Shown: piece after piece, positions 1 through 7,445 of the stretch
Position numbering within the stretch: the stretch's first letter is position 1
Layout of the letters: each line of letters opens with the position of its first letter
NCBI GenBank assembly: GCA_021152555.1
Contig: JAGKVE010000016.1
Span: forward strand, 1 to 31,712
Length of the DNA stretch: 31,712 bases
Origin: Bacteroidia bacterium
GTDB taxonomy: Bacteria; Bacteroidota; Bacteroidia; Bacteroidales; Paludibacteraceae
Direction: 5' to 3'
Notes under the pieces: generated by a model
Database searches by the model: none
What the model was told of the DNA's origin: nothing
What the model saw: only the letters and a program-made list of their open reading frames with translations
Translations under genes and position numbers: made by a program

Positions 1-51
1 GAACACTATTTCAAAGAACTCATGCTATTCGGACTAAAATCAGCCGTTTAG
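1..51 (+). CDS. C-terminal end of an unidentified protein (partial)
   Basis: The window opens inside an open frame that reads EHYFKELMLFGLKSAV and stops with TAG at 49-51. Only 16 residues are visible, so no family can be named. The frame could be chance. Its position just before the convergent toxin-antitoxin module, and its ordinary residue composition, make a real gene end plausible. Confidence 0.4.
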   Translation, partial: EHYFKELMLFGLKSAV

Positions 52-75
52 CGATCATATTTTAACTAATTTAAG

Positions 76-402
76 TCAAATTTTTAACGAACTATTGTTA
101 TTTGCTAAGTAAACAATACTGTATACCTTCTCTAACTCTTCATAAAATGCATACCATGTAGTATGCGCATTTTTACGGTAACGGACAAAATAAAGATTTT
201 TCCCGTCAACGCAATAACGTGTAAAATACTCAGGCGCATCTACTGAAAGAGAGTTTTGCAAATTAAGCGCAAAATACCTGAATATATCACGCAAGTACAT
301 AACGGCATAGTCTTCCTCGCCGAAATATCCCTGTTCCACCAACTCTTTTACACTTTCTTCAAATTGCAAAAGAGCCTGTTGCGTATAAACGACTTCTTTC
401 AT
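76..402 (-). CDS. RelE/ParE-family toxin of a type II toxin-antitoxin module
   Basis: This 108-residue basic protein resembles the short ParE/RelE-like toxins common in Bacteroidetes. It begins with the typical strand KEVVYTQQALLQFEE, has a helical middle, and ends with the toxin core YCVDGKNLYFVRYRKNAHTT followed by WYAFYEE and a last strand VYSIVYLANN. Family members either cleave mRNA on ribosomes (RelE) or poison gyrase (ParE), and the sequence does not tell which. The start codon overlaps the stop of the upstream small gene as ATGA, the arrangement expected for a co-translated antitoxin-toxin pair. The family assignment comes from the overall sequence pattern and context; the target is unknown. 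Confidence 0.72.
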   Translation of the reverse strand: MKEVVYTQQALLQFEESVKELVEQGYFGEEDYAVMYLRDIFRYFALNLQNSLSVDAPEYFTRYCVDGKNLYFVRYRKNAHTTWYAFYEELEKVYSIVYLANNNSSLKI

Positions 403-536
403 TGGAACATGGCACGGATACGCGGCTCAAGGAAGGCGATAGCTTCTTCTACAGTATAGTACTTCTTCTGCACATTGCCGGCACTCGACACCTCGGTGGT
501 AACCGGTGCTTCTTTGGTGTTGTGATTCAGGTCCAT
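399..536 (-). CDS. Small antitoxin candidate, 45 residues
   Basis: The frame starts at ATG 534-536 and ends at TGA 399-401, overlapping the toxin start by 4 nt (ATGA). The protein has a disordered, polar N-terminus and a helical end that includes KKYYTVEEAIAFLEPRIRAM. Short antitoxins with a YTVEEA-type helix are usual partners of this toxin type in Bacteroidetes. There is no recognisable DNA-binding domain. The N-terminal part is too short for a ribbon-helix-helix or HTH fold, so autoregulation may need the complex or may be absent. The -7 element of a strong promoter lies about 38 nt upstream. Confidence 0.62.
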   Translation of the reverse strand: MDLNHNTKEAPVTTEVSSAGNVQKKYYTVEEAIAFLEPRIRAMFQ

Positions 537-573
537 ATACTAATACTATTGTTTGTATAAACGATTTCGAGTG

Positions 574-605
574 CAAAGGTACAACAAAAAAATGACATAC
601 GCAAG
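574..605 (-). promoter_or_regulatory. Promoter of the toxin-antitoxin module
   Basis: Read on the minus strand this is CTTG, exactly 20 nt, then TACCTTTG. It matches the Bacteroidetes housekeeping promoter (-33 TTTG-like, -7 TAnnTTTG). The -33 element is extended to TTGCGTAT, as in most promoters of this window. The spacer is T-rich. Confidence 0.8.
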
Positions 606-634
606 AGCGTACATCATTTTTTAGATATTTTATG

Positions 635-714
635 TCTCGGTTTTGTCTCGGTTGTCTCTCGGTCATCGCTCGGTCATCGGCCGGTGGATGTTTCTGACAG
701 CTGAATGCTGACGG
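635..714. repeat. Degenerate short tandem repeats between the toxin-antitoxin promoter and tyrS
   Basis: Two runs are visible. At about 635-685 the words GTCTCGGTT and CTCGGTCATCG repeat. At about 694-714 three heptamers stand in a row: CTGACAG, CTGAATG, CTGACGG. No open frame and no convincing terminator for tyrS is seen here. The heptamer period matches the other repeats of this window although the unit differs. Confidence 0.6.
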
Positions 715-2010
715 CTATTTGGCGACAACCAAGTAGTAGTTCTTTTTCCCCTTTTGGAAGAGCAGATACTTATTATTTAATAATTGGTGATCGGTGATTG
801 GAGATTGGGGGTCGGTGAGTTTCTCCTTGTTCATCGAGAACCCGTTTGCCTGGATCATCTTGCGCGCCTCACCCTTGGACGGGAAGATAGCTGTTTTCTC
901 GGCGAGCAGGTCGAGCGGACCTATGCCGGTTTTGAGTTCGTCGAGGCTGATTTCGTAGCGTTCCACACCCTCGAATACCTGCAGGAAGGTCTCTTCGTCC
1001 AATGCGCGCAGCGCGTCCGCGGTTGCGTTGCCGAATAATATATTGGATGCCTCCACGGCTTTGTTGTAGTCCGCTTCGGAGTGAACCATGCAGGTCACCT
1101 CTTTGGCAAGGCGTTTTTGCAGCGAGCGCAGATGCGGTGCCTCTTCGTGTTCCTTAATCAGTGTCTCAATCTCCTCGCGGCTGAGGGAGGTAAAGATCTT
1201 GATATAGCGTTTGGCGTCATCGTCGCTAACGTTCAGCCAGAACTGGTAGAACTTGTACGGGCTAGTGTATTTCTTGGAGAGCCAGATATTGCCGGATTCG
1301 GTTTTGCCGAACTTGCCTCCGTCGGCTTTGGTAATAAGCGGGCAGGTGAGGGCGAAAGCGGTCTTGCCGTTCATCTTGCGCATGAGCTCTATACCGGTGG
1401 TGATGTTACCCCACTGGTCGGAACCGCCCATCTGCATGAGGCAGTTCTTGTGCTCATTGAGATAGACGAAGTCGTAGCCCTGAAGGAGCTGGTAGGTAAA
1501 CTCAGTGAACGACATACCCTGTGCGAACTCTCCGTTGAAGCGCTTCTTCACGGAGTCTTTCGCCATCATGTAATTGACGGTGATGAGTTTGCCAATATTA
1601 CGTGCGAAATCAAGGAAAGTGTAGTCCTTCATCCAATCATAGTTATTGACCAACTCAGCGGCGTTCGGCTCTTTGGAATTGAAATCCAGAAAATGCTCCA
1701 GCTGTTCGCGGATGCAGGCTACGTTGTGGCGCAGCGTCTCCTCGGTGAGAAGGTTACGCTCTGCGGACTTTCCTGAGGGGTCCCCAATCATTCCTGTCGC
1801 ACCGCCGAGGAGGGCGATAGGCTTGTGTCCGCACGCCTGCAAATGCCGCAGCATCATAATACCGCATAGGTGACCTATATGCAGGCTGTCCGCCGTCGGG
1901 TCGATTCCGACATATGCGGTGGTCATTTCTTTCATCAACTGTTCTTCCGTCCCCGGCATGATATCCTGGAGCATGCCTCTCCAGCGTAGTTCTTCTACAA
2001 AATTCTTCAT
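715..2010 (-). CDS. tyrS: Tyrosyl-tRNA synthetase
   Basis: This class I aminoacyl-tRNA synthetase charges tRNA-Tyr in the cytoplasm. The 431-residue protein starts MKNFVEELRWRGML. It carries the HIGH motif at residues 44-47, the tyrosine/ATP pocket signature GGATGMIGDPSGKS at about 69-82, GGSDQWGN at about 195-202 and the KMSKS-type loop as KFGKT at 233-237. A C-terminal S4-like RNA-binding domain fills about 365-431. I start at ATG 2010 because the promoter lies at 2048-2079; a second ATG immediately before it (2013) is equally possible. A longer open frame running upstream would include the promoter and is not coding. Near the C-terminus, inside the S4 domain, DNA 785-819 is five degenerate heptamers, read as part of TDPQSPITDHQ. 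Confidence 0.97.
   Translation of the reverse strand: MKNFVEELRWRGMLQDIMPGTEEQLMKEMTTAYVGIDPTADSLHIGHLCGIMMLRHLQACGHKPIALLGGATGMIGDPSGKSAERNLLTEETLRHNVACIREQLEHFLDFNSKEPNAAELVNNYDWMKDYTFLDFARNIGKLITVNYMMAKDSVKKRFNGEFAQGMSFTEFTYQLLQGYDFVYLNEHKNCLMQMGGSDQWGNITTGIELMRKMNGKTAFALTCPLITKADGGKFGKTESGNIWLSKKYTSPYKFYQFWLNVSDDDAKRYIKIFTSLSREEIETLIKEHEEAPHLRSLQKRLAKEVTCMVHSEADYNKAVEASNILFGNATADALRALDEETFLQVFEGVERYEISLDELKTGIGPLDLLAEKTAIFPSKGEARKMIQANGFSMNKEKLTDPQSPITDHQLLNNKYLLFQKGKKNYYLVVAK
785..819. repeat. Five degenerate heptamers inside the 3' end of tyrS
   Basis: On the plus strand the units are TGGTGAT, CGGTGAT, TGGAGAT, TGGGGGT and CGGTGAG. They are read in frame by tyrS on the minus strand and encode part of a loop in the S4 domain. 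Judged from memory of related proteins, the region is about the usual length. It may therefore replace a loop rather than lengthen it. Confidence 0.6.
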
Positions 2011-2047
2011 CATATAGTATTGTTTATTATTTGCACGAAAAAGCGTG

Positions 2048-2079
2048 CAAAGGTACAATAAAAAAATGAAATACGCAAG
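2048..2079 (-). promoter_or_regulatory. tyrS promoter
   Basis: On the minus strand: CTTG, 20 nt, TACCTTTG, with the extended -33 word TTGCGTAT. Its spacer is almost identical to that of the toxin-antitoxin promoter. Its -33 arm (ACGCAA on the plus strand) forms an inverted repeat with the -33 arm (TTGCGT) of the divergent promoter at 2085, so the two RNA polymerase sites abut. Confidence 0.85.
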
Positions 2080-2084
2080 TTTTT

Positions 2085-2116
2085 TTTGCGTAATTAAAAA
2101 AAAAGCAGTACCTTTG
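2085..2116 (+). promoter_or_regulatory. Promoter of the polyprenyl diphosphate synthase gene
   Basis: TTTG at 2085-2088, a 20-nt A-rich spacer, then TACCTTTG at 2109-2116. The ATG follows 17 nt after the -7 element, so the leader is only about ten bases. The promoter is divergent to the tyrS promoter, with 5 nt between the two -33 boxes. Confidence 0.85.
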
Positions 2117-2133
2117 CAACGATTTTGTGCATA

Positions 2134-3126
2134 ATGGCAACAATAACGGACATACGCAAGCCGATAGAGGCAGAATGGAAGCAGTACGAGAAAGTGCTGC
2201 ACGAATCTCTACGTGCCGAAGACAAGATACAGCAAAAAGTGCTGGATTACGTTGCTTCCCGGAGTGGGAAACAGTTGCGGCCGTTGGTTGTCCTGCTGTC
2301 CGCGCAAATATGCAATCCTATAACAGACAAGACGCTGCGTTCGGCTGTAGCATTAGAGATGCTGCATAACGCGAGTTTAGTACACGATGACGTAGTTGAT
2401 TCATCGGACATGCGTCGCGGCCAACCTGCGGTACATACCCAATGGAACAACAAAGTCGCTATTCTTGCCGGCGACTATATGTTAGCCAAAGTAATCAGTT
2501 TGATAGCCGAAGTCCGGAACATCCGGATATTAGAGATTGTATCACAATTAGGGCGCAGTCTCTCAAGCGGAGAGATGTTGCAGTTACATGTTGACCAATC
2601 GATGTGGATAGATGAAGCGCAGTATTTAACTATCATCAACCGCAAGACCGCCCAGTTATTCCAAGCCTGCGCAGAAGCAGGCGCCGAGAGTGCGGGTTGT
2701 ACTCCGCGCCAGCGTGCCAGTTTGCGCGAATACGGACGCTTGCTCGGTTTATGCTTTCAGATAAAAGACGATATTTTCGATTACAGCGACTTGGAAGAAA
2801 TCGGCAAGCCGACAATGAGTGATTTGCAGGACGGCAAAGTGACCATGCCTCTTATAGAGGCGTTGCGCCGCGCGCCGCAAGACGAAGCATCGCATATCAA
2901 GGCGTTAGGTGAAAAATTAGCATCGCACATATTAGGAGAAGAGACGGAGAACGCTCTACAGCAAATCAAGTCGTTTGTGCTACGGTTCAAAGGCGACGAG
3001 TATGCCGTCCAGCAGATGCTAGCATATAAAAAACAAGCCACGGAAGCATTGAATATCTTCCGTGACAGTTCCGAGAAATCGAGTTTGCTACTCCTCCTTG
3101 ATTATGCCATCAACAGAGTCCAATGA
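2134..3126 (+). CDS. Polyprenyl diphosphate synthase (octaprenyl/heptaprenyl-type trans-isoprenyl synthase)
   Basis: This all-alpha prenyl synthase condenses isopentenyl diphosphate onto an allylic primer. The long chains it makes typically become the menaquinone side chain. Both aspartate-rich motifs are present: DDVVD at residues 85-89, followed by the usual DMRRGQPAVH, and DDIFD at 212-216. GKQLRP at 45-50 is the substrate-binding signature. At 330 residues it has the normal length. I choose ATG 2134 (MATITD); an in-frame TTG at 2125 would leave almost no leader. Chain length cannot be read with certainty. The 3' end overlaps the convergent sufD-like gene by 39 bp. Confidence 0.92.
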   Translation: MATITDIRKPIEAEWKQYEKVLHESLRAEDKIQQKVLDYVASRSGKQLRPLVVLLSAQICNPITDKTLRSAVALEMLHNASLVHDDVVDSSDMRRGQPAVHTQWNNKVAILAGDYMLAKVISLIAEVRNIRILEIVSQLGRSLSSGEMLQLHVDQSMWIDEAQYLTIINRKTAQLFQACAEAGAESAGCTPRQRASLREYGRLLGLCFQIKDDIFDYSDLEEIGKPTMSDLQDGKVTMPLIEALRRAPQDEASHIKALGEKLASHILGEETENALQQIKSFVLRFKGDEYAVQQMLAYKKQATEALNIFRDSSEKSSLLLLLDYAINRVQ

Positions 3127-3705
3127 GAGTGCGTCAAGCACCTCTCTCATAAACGCGTTTACGAGCAGTAAGCGCGCTTGTTGTTTGCCTATACCGCGCT
3201 GCTGCATATAGAACAACGCTGATTCGTCAAGTTGTCCGGTACCGGCACCATGTGTAGCCTTGACATCATCGGCATAAATCTCCAGTTGCGGCTGCGTGCG
3301 CATCTCCGCAAACTCAGAGAGGACGAGATTTCTATTGGTTTGGTGCGCCTCCGTTTTCTGGGCATCCGGGTTTATTTTCAGATCACCTATAAAACGCCCG
3401 TGCGCCCTATCGTCGAGTACAAACTTGATCAATTGGTTCGATATCCCTCCGCCTACGGCATGCGTGACATGCGTCTCGGTAGTGACATTTTGATTCTCGC
3501 ACAGATACGCGAGTGCGTAAATCTCCGTTTCACACCCTTCTCCCTGCTGTTCCACTACAATGCGATTGGCAGCCGAAGAACGGATATTGAGCACACCTAT
3601 TTTGACGCGCGAGCCCGCCTCCTGAATGATACGTATATCAAGTGAAGGCTCATTCGTATAAACGCGCTCGAATATTTCCCCTTTATGCAATACTTTCGTA
3701 TCCAT
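3088..3705 (-). CDS. sufD: Short SufD-like Fe-S cluster assembly protein
   Basis: SufD works with SufB and SufC as the scaffold that builds Fe-S clusters. This protein is 205 residues, about half the usual SufD. It keeps the beta-helix core and the C-terminal signature YADDVKATHGAGTGQLDES followed by ALFYMQQRGI, but lacks most of the N-terminal helical domain. The histidine of the HGA motif (His360 in E. coli SufD, a cluster ligand) is present. The cysteine two positions before it, normal in SufD (KCSHGA or KCTHGA), is alanine here. I start at ATG 3705 (MDTKVLHKGE), overlapping the sufC end by 23 nt, which implies translational coupling. No sufB or sufS is seen beside it. It could instead serve as a minimal combined SufB/D partner of SufC. 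Confidence 0.82.
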   Translation of the reverse strand: MDTKVLHKGEIFERVYTNEPSLDIRIIQEAGSRVKIGVLNIRSSAANRIVVEQQGEGCETEIYALAYLCENQNVTTETHVTHAVGGGISNQLIKFVLDDRAHGRFIGDLKINPDAQKTEAHQTNRNLVLSEFAEMRTQPQLEIYADDVKATHGAGTGQLDESALFYMQQRGIGKQQARLLLVNAFMREVLDALSLDSVDGIIKEE

Positions 3706-4429
3706 TCTTTTCGAGTTCAAGAGCCAATGTTTTATCCCCTGTTTTCACGATTCGTCCATCCGCAAGGACGTGTACGAAATCAGGCACAATATAATCCAGA
3801 AGGCGCTGATAATGGGTGATAACGATTGCAGCATTCTCAGGAGTTTTGAGGCGGTTAACGCCTTCCGCCACTATACGGAGTGCATCTATATCAAGCCCAG
3901 AATCGGTCTCATCAAGGATAGCCAGTCTTGGAGACAACATCGCCATTTGGAAGATTTCATTTTTCTTTTTCTCCCCACCGGAGAATCCTTCGTTTACCGA
4001 ACGGTTATTCAGTTTGTCGGGCAACTCCAGCATTTTCTTTTTCTCGCGCATGAGCGATAGAAATTCTTTGGGTGAGAGCGGCTCCAATCCTTCGTAAGCG
4101 CGTTTTTCATTCACGGCGGTACGCATAAAATTAGTCATGCTTACCCCCGGAATTTCTACAGGGTATTGAAAACTAAGGAACACTCCGGCGCGGGCACGCA
4201 CTTCAGGCTCCATAGCCAACAGGTCTTCTCCCCTAAGCAGCACTTCCCCCTCAGTCACTTCATATGCCGGATTACCGGTAAGCACCGCGCTCAAAGTTGA
4301 TTTTCCAGCCCCATTCGGCCCCATTACAGCATGTACCTCCCCTTCATTGATAACAAGGTCCACGCCCTTAAGTATTTCCTTTCCGCCGATAGAGGCGTGC
4401 AGATTCCGTATCTCCAGTAATTTAGTCAT
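3683..4429 (-). CDS. sufC: Fe-S cluster assembly ATPase SufC
   Basis: SufC is the ABC-type ATPase of the SUF system; it binds SufB/SufD and drives their rearrangement. The 248-residue protein shows Walker A GPNGAGKST at 37-45, the Q-loop region FLSFQYPVEIPGVS typical of SufC, the signature FSGGEKKKNEIFQ, Walker B with ILDETDSGLDIDAL (the SufC-specific DSGLD) and a switch histidine in VITHYQR. The start at ATG 4429 fits the promoter at 4451-4482; another ATG at 4435 is possible. It is the first gene of its transcript, so sufB, which usually precedes sufC in Bacteroidales, is absent here. Confidence 0.95.
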   Translation of the reverse strand: MTKLLEIRNLHASIGGKEILKGVDLVINEGEVHAVMGPNGAGKSTLSAVLTGNPAYEVTEGEVLLRGEDLLAMEPEVRARAGVFLSFQYPVEIPGVSMTNFMRTAVNEKRAYEGLEPLSPKEFLSLMREKKKMLELPDKLNNRSVNEGFSGGEKKKNEIFQMAMLSPRLAILDETDSGLDIDALRIVAEGVNRLKTPENAAIVITHYQRLLDYIVPDFVHVLADGRIVKTGDKTLALELEKNGYESIA

Positions 4430-4450
4430 ATACATAATCGTTAGCGAGTG

Positions 4451-4482
4451 CAAAATTACTGCTTTTTTTTGAGATACGCAAG
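4451..4482 (-). promoter_or_regulatory. sufC promoter
   Basis: On the minus strand: CTTG, 20 nt, TAATTTTG. The extended -33 word is TTGCGTAT and the spacer carries an A tract. The -7 element TAATTTTG differs from the usual TACCTTTG. It is divergent from the promoter at 4519. Confidence 0.8.
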
Positions 4483-4518
4483 TCCCTGTGTCTTTTTTAT
4501 CAAAAATGGCACAATTTA

Positions 4519-4550
4519 TTTGCGTATGTCATTTTTTTTCACTATCTTTG
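4519..4550 (+). promoter_or_regulatory. Promoter of the small membrane protein-parC-maf operon
   Basis: TTTG at 4519-4522, a 20-nt T-rich spacer and TATCTTTG at 4543-4550. The -33 element is extended to TTGCGTAT. The first gene starts 43 nt downstream of the -7 box. Confidence 0.82.
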
Positions 4551-4592
4551 CAGCCGATTTTGGGAAAATAACACACAAACAACACGAAAAAT

Positions 4593-4760
4593 ATGGAGAT
4601 TTTCAAGAAGTATTTAGGAGTTGTGCTCTTGCTGTTAGGCGTAGTATGCCTTATAGTATATAAATACAGCCTTCCTGAGAACTGGTTGCTGATATGCAGT
4701 ATGGTACTGGAGGTAGGCGGTATCTTTGCCTATATCTTTATCAACAAAAAGCGGAGTTAA
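4593..4760 (+). CDS. Small two-helix membrane protein upstream of parC
   Basis: A 55-residue frame from ATG 4593 to TAA 4760 begins MEIFKKYLGVVLLLLGVVCL and ends with the basic tail NKKRS. Two hydrophobic segments (about residues 7-24 and 31-50) are separated by a short polar hairpin around YSLPENW, so both ends probably face the cytoplasm. It sits between a strong promoter and parC, only 3 bp before the parC ATG, which argues that it is a real gene. I recall similar tiny membrane proteins in Bacteroidales, but no function is known to me. Confidence 0.72.
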   Translation: MEIFKKYLGVVLLLLGVVCLIVYKYSLPENWLLICSMVLEVGGIFAYIFINKKRS

Positions 4761-4763
4761 GGC

Positions 4764-7424
4764 ATGTCGAGCCAAAGCGGATTCAATGATGCGGTGAAGT
4801 ATCATTTGACAGGCATGTACCAGGACTGGTTTCTGGACTATGCTTCGTATGTGATACTGGAACGTGCTGTGCCGGCAATCGAAGATGGATTAAAGCCGGT
4901 GCAACGCCGTATATTGCATGCGATGAAGACAGTCGATGACGGCAAATACAACAAAGTAGCCAACATCGTCGGCCAGACCATGCAGTATCACCCTCATGGC
5001 GACGCATCTATAGGAGACGCGCTTGTACAATTAGGTCAGAAAGACCTGCTTATTGACTGCCAGGGAAACTGGGGCAACATCCTCACGGGTGACGGAGCTG
5101 CGGCTCCCCGTTATATAGAAGCGCGGTTGAGCAAGTTTGCTTTGGAAACAGTTTTCAACGCCAAGACGACGGAATGGATGAAGAGTTATGACGGCCGTAA
5201 GAATGAGCCTATTCATCTGCCAGTCAAGTTCCCGTTGCTATTGGCACAAGGCGTAGAGGGTATCGCCGTCGGTCTGAATTCAAAGATTTTACCTCATAAT
5301 TTCAACGAGTTATGCGATGCCTCATTGGCATATCTACGCGGTCAAGAGTACCAATTATATCCAGATTTCCCGACGGGCGGCGTTATTGACGTAACGCGTT
5401 ACAATGACGGGGAGCGTGGCGGATCGGTCAAGATTCGCGCGCGCATTACGAAAGCGGATGACAACAAGACCCTTGTTATAACCGAGATTCCTTTCGGCAC
5501 TACAACCTCCAAAATCATAGAGACCATTCTTAAAGCCAACCAGAAAGGAAAAATCAAGATACGCAAGATAGACGATTTTACCGCAGATACGGCACGTATC
5601 GTTGTTCAGCTTGCGCCCGGTTCTTCATCCGACAAAGCGATAGACGCCCTATACGCATTCACGGACTGCGAAGTAAATATCAGTCCCAACTGCTGTGTAG
5701 TAGAAAACAAAAAACCTATTTTTACCTCCGTCAGCAATCTGCTCAAATTATCATGCGACAACACAAAAGCGCTTCTCAAATGGGAATTAGAGATAGAAAA
5801 GGGAGAATTGGAAGAGCGGTATTTCTACACGTCATTAGAGAAGATATTCATTGAGAACCGTATCTACAAGCAGGAAGGCTATGAGAATGCGCCGAACAAG
5901 GAGAAGTTGGTTGAGTTTGTTGACGAAGCTCTGGCACCTTTCAAGCCGCAGTTGATTCGCGAAGTCCGTACCGAAGACATAGAAAAACTATTTGAAATCC
6001 GGATGATCCGTATCACCAAGTTCGACTCGAAGAAAGCAGACGAACTGATGAAAGATCTGGATAAGAAAATCAAAGCCTGTGTCAAAAACCTAAACCACCT
6101 GACAGACTACACGATAGCGTGGTTTGAGATGTTGAAGAAGAAATACGGCGAAGCATATCCCCGTAGGACAGAAGTGCGCAACTTCGGAGCAATCAATGTC
6201 AAGGCCGTAGTAGAGAACAACGAGAAACTCTATATCAATCGCGAAGAAGGCTTTATCGGCACAGGGCTCAAGAAAGACGAATTCCTATTCAACTGCTCAG
6301 ATATAGACGATATAATCGTCTTCCATAAAGACGGCCATTACAAAGTGATGAAAGTAGCCGAGAAGTTGTTCGTAGGGACAGACACTCTTCATATTGCCGT
6401 ATTCCAGCGTGGTGACGACCGCACGGTTTACAATGTCGTTTATCGCGACGGCAAAAAAGGGACGTATTTTATGAAGCGTTTCAATGTGACCGGTGTCACC
6501 CGCGACAAAGAATACGATTTGACCCAAGGAAAACCAGGCTCCAAGATTGTATATTTCACCGCCAATCCGAACGGCGAAGCAGAGGTTATCCGCGTGACAC
6601 TCAAGCCGCAGTTACATCTCAAGAAACTTGAGGTATTCAAAGACTTGAGCGAATTAGCCGTCAAATCCCGCACAGCGCGCGGCAACGTGCTGACGAAATT
6701 CGAAGTCAAATCCATCACACTCAAACAAAAAGGTCACTCCACTCTCGGCGGACGTAAAGTATGGTTCGATCCGGACGTGCTCCGCGTCAACTATGACGAG
6801 CACGGTATATACTTAGGGGAATTCAATGATGAAGACCGCATATTGGTCATTACGACCGACGGGGGATACTATACCACCACATTTGATCTCACCGCACATT
6901 TCGAAGACAATATTTTGCGTATAGAGAAACTTGATCCAGACAAAATATGGTCTCTCATCCAATGGAACGGCGAGCTTAAGTATTACTACGGAAAACGTTT
7001 CCGCTTAGATGACGCGAACGCCAAAGTACAATCCATCCTCGGCGAAAACAAAGACTCCCGCATTGCGGCACTATCCGACAGCCCTGATGCGACATTCCGT
7101 ATCATATTTACGGACGACAAACATGAGCCGATGGAGATTATGATGTCCGAGTTTATTGACGAGAAATCCTCCAAGGCGAAAGGCAAACGCGTTTCAACGC
7201 TTGAGATTGCCTCGATTGAAGACATCACTCCAGAACCGGAACCTGATCCAGAAGAAGAGGAAGAGGGAGAAACGGATATAGCCACGGAGACAGAAGAACC
7301 GGGAACGGATACAGCTGATGATACAGAAAAAAAGACAGAGCGCGAGCAACCAGAATCACTTGAAGTAGAAGGTGTGACAATGACTTTTGAGAAGCCGACA
7401 GACACCCAATTAGACTTATTCTAA
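4764..7424 (+). CDS. parC: DNA topoisomerase IV subunit A (type IIA topoisomerase A subunit)
   Basis: The A subunit cuts and rejoins the DNA gate to unlink daughter chromosomes, together with a ParE subunit encoded elsewhere. The 886-residue protein starts with the conserved A-subunit region. VPAIEDGLKPVQRRIL lies at about 36-51, VGQTMQYHPHGDASIGDAL at about 69-86, and the catalytic tyrosine is Tyr117 in APRYIEARL. A coiled-coil tower and a diverged beta-propeller C-terminal domain without a clear GyrA box (QRRGGKG) follow, which favours ParC over GyrA. The last 90 residues are a strongly acidic linker (EPEPDPEEEEEGE) ending QLDLF. It is the second gene of the operon, and maf follows 21 bp later. 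Confidence 0.92.
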   Translation: MSSQSGFNDAVKYHLTGMYQDWFLDYASYVILERAVPAIEDGLKPVQRRILHAMKTVDDGKYNKVANIVGQTMQYHPHGDASIGDALVQLGQKDLLIDCQGNWGNILTGDGAAAPRYIEARLSKFALETVFNAKTTEWMKSYDGRKNEPIHLPVKFPLLLAQGVEGIAVGLNSKILPHNFNELCDASLAYLRGQEYQLYPDFPTGGVIDVTRYNDGERGGSVKIRARITKADDNKTLVITEIPFGTTTSKIIETILKANQKGKIKIRKIDDFTADTARIVVQLAPGSSSDKAIDALYAFTDCEVNISPNCCVVENKKPIFTSVSNLLKLSCDNTKALLKWELEIEKGELEERYFYTSLEKIFIENRIYKQEGYENAPNKEKLVEFVDEALAPFKPQLIREVRTEDIEKLFEIRMIRITKFDSKKADELMKDLDKKIKACVKNLNHLTDYTIAWFEMLKKKYGEAYPRRTEVRNFGAINVKAVVENNEKLYINREEGFIGTGLKKDEFLFNCSDIDDIIVFHKDGHYKVMKVAEKLFVGTDTLHIAVFQRGDDRTVYNVVYRDGKKGTYFMKRFNVTGVTRDKEYDLTQGKPGSKIVYFTANPNGEAEVIRVTLKPQLHLKKLEVFKDLSELAVKSRTARGNVLTKFEVKSITLKQKGHSTLGGRKVWFDPDVLRVNYDEHGIYLGEFNDEDRILVITTDGGYYTTTFDLTAHFEDNILRIEKLDPDKIWSLIQWNGELKYYYGKRFRLDDANAKVQSILGENKDSRIAALSDSPDATFRIIFTDDKHEPMEIMMSEFIDEKSSKAKGKRVSTLEIASIEDITPEPEPDPEEEEEGETDIATETEEPGTDTADDTEKKTEREQPESLEVEGVTMTFEKPTDTQLDLF

Positions 7425-7445
7425 CGCGCGAAATATCGAACTCCG

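Noticed and set aside
427..666. Minus-strand open frame of 79 codons covering the antitoxin region in another frame
   Set aside because: It spans the toxin-antitoxin promoter and its repeats, while the 45-residue frame has the ATGA overlap with the toxin.
2011..2202. N-terminal extension of tyrS up to 2202
   Set aside because: It would contain the tyrS promoter and the opposite promoter, and the extra residues do not resemble any TyrRS.
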